Assembly (NCBI GenBank): GCA_905215795.1
Contig: CAJMRV010000069.1
Coordinates: 1-8,809, forward strand
Length of the DNA: 8,809 bases
Direction of reading: 5' to 3'
Source: an uncultured bacterium
Lineage (GTDB): Bacteria; Pseudomonadota; Gammaproteobacteria; Burkholderiales; Burkholderiaceae_F
Numbering within the stretch: position 1 is the stretch's first letter; each line of letters starts with the position of its first letter. The position numbers and the translations under genes were made by a program. Below the pieces are notes generated by a model. That model made no database searches and was not told the DNA's origin. It saw only the letters and a program-made list of their open reading frames with translations. Below are positions 6,485-8,809 of the stretch, piece by piece.

Positions 6485-6514
6485 ATTTTAACGCATCAGG
6501 GGCCCTTCTGTCGG
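6485..6514 (-). promoter_or_regulatory. suhB: Probable suhB promoter
   Basis: On the minus strand CCGACA (6509-6514, 4 of 6 matches, including GACA) and TAAAAT (6485-6490, 5 of 6) are 18 bases apart. Transcription would start near 6478, leaving a leader of about 77 bases with a small GGCGC/GCGCC hairpin. It is back-to-back with the trmJ promoter candidate at 6546. Confidence 0.45.
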
Positions 6515-6545
6515 CATTTCCCGCTCGGTTTTCTCCCCGAGGCGA

Positions 6546-6551
6546 TACAAT
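6546..6551 (+). promoter_or_regulatory. trmJ: Candidate -10 element for trmJ
   Basis: TACAAT matches the -10 consensus at 5 of 6 and lies in GCGATACAATGA, nearly identical to the motif before gntR. The -35 region is poor. A second, weaker possibility is the perfect -35 hexamer TTGACA at 6585-6590, but no good -10 follows it at the right spacing. Confidence 0.38.
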
Positions 6552-6561
6552 GATGGGTTCC

Positions 6562-6582
6562 GCCGCCCCCCCCGAGGGCGGC
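6562..6582 (+). other. GC hairpin with a C8 tract in the trmJ leader
   Basis: Bases 6562-6568 (GCCGCCC) pair with 6576-6582 (GGGCGGC) in a 7-bp stem. The loop holds most of a run of eight C residues (6566-6573). CCTTTGAC follows, too short a T run for a confident terminator. If transcription starts near 6557, the hairpin is at the very 5' end of the trmJ mRNA, where it could stabilise the message. The C8 run is prone to length change. Confidence 0.45.
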
Positions 6583-6619
6583 CTTTGACACGACACTCCG
6601 AAGAACCACCGATCAAGAC

Positions 6620-6625
6620 AAGGAG
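6620..6625 (+). promoter_or_regulatory. trmJ: Ribosome-binding site that sets the TTG start of trmJ
   Basis: AAGGAG stands 5 bases before the TTG at 6631. No ATG or GTG near this point fits the frame and the family's N-terminus. The strong Shine-Dalgarno match supports TTG as the real start. Confidence 0.8.
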
Positions 6626-6630
6626 CCACC

Positions 6631-7446
6631 TTGAAACGCGTTCCCGAACACACGGCGAAGGTCCGCTTCGTCCTTTGCGAACCCGGCCACCCCGGCAACA
6701 TCGGCATGGCCGCCCGCGCCATCAAGACGATGGGTTTCCGCGACCTCAGGGTCGTCAATCCGAGGGAGCCCGACTACAAGACCGACGAGGAGGCCGTCGC
6801 CTTCGCGACGAGTTCCGTCGACGTGCTCGAGTCGGCCGTGACGTGCTCCTCGCTTTCCGAGGCGCTCGAAGGGGTGGGCTTCGCCTGGGCCCTCACGGGC
6901 TACGACCGCGAGTTCGGTCCGAAGCTCGAGCCGCTGCGCCCCGCCGCGAGGAAGTCCGCCGACTTCATCGAAGGGGGCTTCGGCGAGATCGCCTTCGTCT
7001 TCGGCACGGAGCGCACGGGCCTGAGCAACGAGGAGATCCTCGAGTGCCAGGGCTGCGCCGCGATCCTCGCCGACCCGGAGAGTCCGAGCCTCAATCTGAG
7101 CCAGGCCGTGCAGCTCACCGCCTACGAGATGCAGATGGCGCTCCTCGAGAAGCTCGGCCGCGACGAGACGTTCTACGACTGGCAGGAGCGCTTCGGCGGG
7201 GAGGAACCCGCCACCCACGAAATGATCGAGGGCTTCTTCGGGCACTTCGAGGAGGCCGCCGTGAGCTGCGGCGCGCTCGATCCGGAACGTCCCAAGAACT
7301 TCATGCCGATCGTGAGGCGCCTCTTCGGCCGCTCGGGGCTCACCCGCTCCGAAGTGGACCTGCTCCGCGGCGTGTGCGCCTCGGTGATCCTCCCCAAGAG
7401 CGAGCGCGCCGGCATGAAGAAGCCCCGGGGCGGCAAGAACCGTTGA
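6631..7446 (+). CDS. trmJ: tRNA (cytidine/uridine-32-2'-O-)methyltransferase TrmJ
   Basis: A 271-residue SPOUT-class RNA methyltransferase that transfers a methyl group from S-adenosylmethionine to the 2'-OH of nucleotide 32 in the tRNA anticodon loop. The N-terminal substrate motif reads EPGHPGNIGMAARAIKTMG (17-35; E. coli has TSHTGNMGSVARAMKTMG). The trefoil-knot cofactor motifs are FGTERTGLSNEE (124-135) and SLNLSQAVQ (153-161). The C-terminal 100 residues are helical and include an LFGRSGLTRSEVDLLRG segment typical of TrmJ. The length is slightly above the 246 of E. coli. The start is TTG with AAGGAG at 6620-6625. In Burkholderiales a gene of this family commonly lies between suhB and cysE, as here. 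The gap to cysE is 171 bases with its own promoter-like features, so co-transcription with cysE is possible but not required. Confidence 0.94.
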   Translation: MKRVPEHTAKVRFVLCEPGHPGNIGMAARAIKTMGFRDLRVVNPREPDYKTDEEAVAFATSSVDVLESAVTCSSLSEALEGVGFAWALTGYDREFGPKLEPLRPAARKSADFIEGGFGEIAFVFGTERTGLSNEEILECQGCAAILADPESPSLNLSQAVQLTAYEMQMALLEKLGRDETFYDWQERFGGEEPATHEMIEGFFGHFEEAAVSCGALDPERPKNFMPIVRRLFGRSGLTRSEVDLLRGVCASVILPKSERAGMKKPRGGKNR

Positions 7447-7486
7447 CGGGACTTCATGGGGCCGCCCCTTCGGGTGGTAAAAATCC

Positions 7487-7503
7487 CGCAAATTTGCGAC
7501 AAT
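7487..7503 (+). promoter_or_regulatory. cysE: Palindrome and -10-like element upstream of cysE
   Basis: CGCAAATTTGCG (7487-7498) is a perfect 12-bp palindrome with an AT centre. It abuts a possible -10, GACAAT (7498-7503); the -35 candidate TGGTAA (7475-7480) is 17 bases upstream but poor. A palindrome in the promoter spacer would suit a dimeric repressor of cysE. Which protein would bind is not evident. Confidence 0.42.
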
Positions 7504-7521
7504 TTTCCCCATGACCAAACG

Positions 7522-7549
7522 GAGGCGGTCCCCGACGGGAGACCGCCTC
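7522..7549 (+). other. Strong stem-loop in the cysE 5' leader
   Basis: Bases 7522-7530 pair with 7541-7549 in a perfect 9-bp stem. A further CCC/GGG pairing (7531-7533 with 7537-7539) continues it past one bulged A. No T run follows, so it is not a simple terminator. It lies about 70 bases before the cysE start and could affect translation, mRNA stability or protein binding. Confidence 0.55.
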
Positions 7550-7617
7550 GCTCATTCAGAACACGCAGGACGCCCGCTCCGGGGCGCTCCCTGCGCACCC
7601 TCACTTGGAATACGAAC

Positions 7618-8403
7618 ATGATGTTTGAAGACGCACGCGAATTGATCAGGACGATCAAGGAAAAGGATCCGGCCGCCCGTTCCACCCTGGAGGTGGTCCT
7701 CGCCTATCCGGGCTTCCACGCCCTCGTTTTCCATCGTTGTGCGCACTGGTGCTGGATCCAGGGCTGGTCCACGCTCGCCCGCGTGATCAGCCACATCGGC
7801 CGCGTCCTCACCGGCATCGAAATCCATCCGGGCGCCAAGATCGGCCGCCGCGTCTTCATCGACCACGGCATGGGCGTCGTGATCGGCGAGACGGCTGAAG
7901 TGGGCGACGACTGCACGCTCTACCACGGCGTCACGCTCGGCGGCACGAGCCTCACCAAGGGTGAGAAGCGCCATCCCACGCTCGAGCGCGGCGTGATCGT
8001 CGGCGCAGGCGCCAAGGTCCTCGGCAGTTTCACCGTGGGTGAGAACGCCCGCATCGGTTCGAACGCCGTCGTCGTCAAGCCGGTCCCCGCCAACGTCTCC
8101 GTCATGGGCATCCCCGCCCGCCAGGCCGGCTGCTGCTCGGGCACGGGCGACGCCTTCAAGAAGTTCGAGGCCTACGCCGTCGATATCAACGACGAGGATC
8201 CGCAGGCCAAGGAGATCCGCGAGCTCTACGCCATGCTCAAGACGCAGGACGAACGTCTCTGCAAGCTCGTCGACCACATGAAGGAATGCGCCAGGAAGAC
8301 GGGCAGGCAGCCCGTGAACTTTGCCAAGCTCGACGAGCAGAACGAAAAGAAGGGCGCAAAGAAGAACGCCGAAAAGGACGAAAAGACGGACGACAAGAAC
8401 TGA
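7618..8403 (+). CDS. cysE: Serine O-acetyltransferase CysE
   Basis: A 261-residue serine acetyltransferase that makes O-acetylserine from serine and acetyl-CoA, the first step of cysteine synthesis. The N-terminal helical part holds KDPAAR (Asp17) and YPGFHAL; the left-handed beta-helix begins near residue 65. Catalytic residues visible by alignment with known SATs are Asp82-His83 in FIDHGMGVVIGE and Arg118-His119 in GEKRHPTL. This is the short form common in Burkholderiales, lacking most of E. coli's N-terminal domain. After the domain a 60-residue tail includes a Cys pair (AGCCSG) and ends in a Lys/Glu/Asp-rich stretch finishing in Asn. The C-terminal Ile that docks into CysK in the classical cysteine synthase complex is absent. 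Two adjacent ATGs (7618, 7621) both fit; GGAA lies 7 bases before the first. The frame stays open back to ATG 7456, but that extension is unlike the family and crosses the leader hairpin, so I reject it. Confidence 0.95.
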   Translation: MMFEDARELIRTIKEKDPAARSTLEVVLAYPGFHALVFHRCAHWCWIQGWSTLARVISHIGRVLTGIEIHPGAKIGRRVFIDHGMGVVIGETAEVGDDCTLYHGVTLGGTSLTKGEKRHPTLERGVIVGAGAKVLGSFTVGENARIGSNAVVVKPVPANVSVMGIPARQAGCCSGTGDAFKKFEAYAVDINDEDPQAKEIRELYAMLKTQDERLCKLVDHMKECARKTGRQPVNFAKLDEQNEKKGAKKNAEKDEKTDDKN

Positions 8404-8432
8404 TTGCCTCCGTCATCGGAATCCCATTGAAA

Positions 8433-8459
8433 AAGGCCGCGGTTTCTAACCGCGGCCTT
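8433..8459. terminator. Terminator-like hairpin between cysE and the right-edge gene, probably bidirectional
   Basis: Bases 8433-8444 pair with 8448-8459 in a perfect 12-bp stem with a 3-base loop, 29 bases after the cysE stop. On the minus strand the stem is followed by a T run (8434-8430), partly inside the stem, so it suits a leftward transcript from the right-edge gene. On the plus strand the downstream T content is weaker (CTTCGTCGTTC), but the stem alone may end cysE. Confidence 0.8.
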
Positions 8460-8485
8460 CGTCGTTCATGGATGCCGGATTCAGG

Positions 8486-8504
8486 CCGTCCGACGGGCGG
8501 ACGG
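8486..8504. other. Small GC hairpin downstream of the right-edge gene
   Basis: Bases 8486-8492 (CCGTCCG) pair with 8498-8504 (CGGACGG) around a 5-base loop. No T run follows on either strand. It lies between the stop codon of the secreted-protein gene and the stronger 8433-8459 hairpin, and might protect the mRNA 3' end. Confidence 0.4.
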
Positions 8505-8523
8505 GCATCTTTCAGTGCTCTTT

Positions 8524-8809
8524 TCAGCGGGTTTCCTTCCTGCCTTCGGGCCTTTTGACGGGCTTGGCGGGTGCGGGTTTTCCGAAAAGGGCTTCCTCCT
8601 CGAGGTTCCTCCCGGAGGTGTTCTCCACGCCGCCTCCCGTGAGGCGCATGAGTTCGGCCTCGCGCTTCCTTTCGGCGATGTGCTCCTTCTTGAGGCGGTT
8701 CCTCTCGGCGCAGGTGCGGGGGTATTTCTCGTTCGGGTCGCGGGCCTGGACGGTCCCCGCGGCGAAGATTCCGGTGAGGAGTGCGGCTAGGACCAGTGCG
8801 GTGGCCCGC
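8524..8809 (-). CDS. Small secreted protein, N-terminus outside the window (partial)
   Basis: On the minus strand an open frame enters from the right edge and ends with TGA at 8524-8526, giving 94 visible residues. It begins inside a signal peptide (ATALVLAALLTGIFAAGTVQA) with a likely signal peptidase I site after VQA; the mature part would start RDPNEKYPRTC. The mature region is about 72 residues and very charged: a Lys/Arg/Glu-rich helix (ERNRLKKEHIAERKREAELMRL), a Gly/Asn/Ser-rich joint, then a basic Pro/Lys tail. It has a single Cys, in RTCAERNR. No known family is recognised. The start codon is probably only a few codons beyond the edge. Codon bias matches the other genes here. A periplasmic location is inferred from the signal peptide only; there is no lipobox. 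Confidence 0.7.
   Translation of the reverse strand, partial: RATALVLAALLTGIFAAGTVQARDPNEKYPRTCAERNRLKKEHIAERKREAELMRLTGGGVENTSGRNLEEEALFGKPAPAKPVKRPEGRKETR

Noticed and set aside
6613..7518. Minus-strand ORF opposite trmJ
   Set aside because: Antisense shadow of a complete SPOUT methyltransferase; no ribosome site or family match.
7456..7617. Upstream in-frame start for cysE adding 54 residues
   Set aside because: The added residues do not resemble serine acetyltransferases and span the palindrome and the leader stem-loop. The ATGs at 7618/7621 match the family's N-terminus.

Overview
The window reads as an ordinary chromosomal segment of a GC-rich Gram-negative bacterium, most likely a betaproteobacterium of the order Burkholderiales; a Sutterella-like gut genus is my best guess. 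The reasons are the order suhB(-) / trmJ(+) / cysE(+), which is typical of Burkholderiales, the betaproteobacterial look of the 5S rRNA 3' end at the left edge, and the lipoprotein and outer-membrane logic. The taxon is an inference from memory, not a search result.

Layout from left to right. Bases 1-47 are the 3' end of a 5S rRNA, so an rRNA operon reads into the window and stops at a very strong intrinsic terminator (55-91). About 475 bases of pyrimidine-rich DNA without a convincing gene follow. A two-gene lipoprotein operon then runs leftward (1597 to 635): a 143-aa lipoprotein made of 11-residue amphipathic repeats, then a 175-aa NlpE-N-domain lipoprotein. It has its own terminator (568-607). 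Next on the minus strand come a FadR-type GntR regulator (1949-2632), mutS (2764-5451) and suhB (5606-6400). A divergent promoter region at about 6400-6630 separates suhB from trmJ (6631-7446, TTG start) and cysE (7618-8403). A strong hairpin (8433-8459) closes cysE and probably also a minus-strand gene for a small secreted protein that is cut by the right edge (8524-8809).

The core genes are housekeeping functions: mismatch repair (MutS), an inositol-monophosphatase-family protein linked to rRNA transcription and processing in E. coli (SuhB), tRNA position-32 2'-O-methylation (TrmJ), and the first step of cysteine synthesis from serine (CysE). They do not form one pathway. I see no phage, insertion sequence, CRISPR array or toxin system.

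The less ordinary parts are the lipoprotein pair, which shares a near-copied leader and signal peptide but has different residues after the lipid-bearing cysteine; the long cysE leader with a palindrome, a stem-loop and a small overlapping ORF; the CysE tail without the usual terminal isoleucine; a GntR regulator that seems to have lost metal ligands; and an 11/12-identical promoter-like motif in front of both gntR and trmJ. I do not find a clear new multi-gene system.
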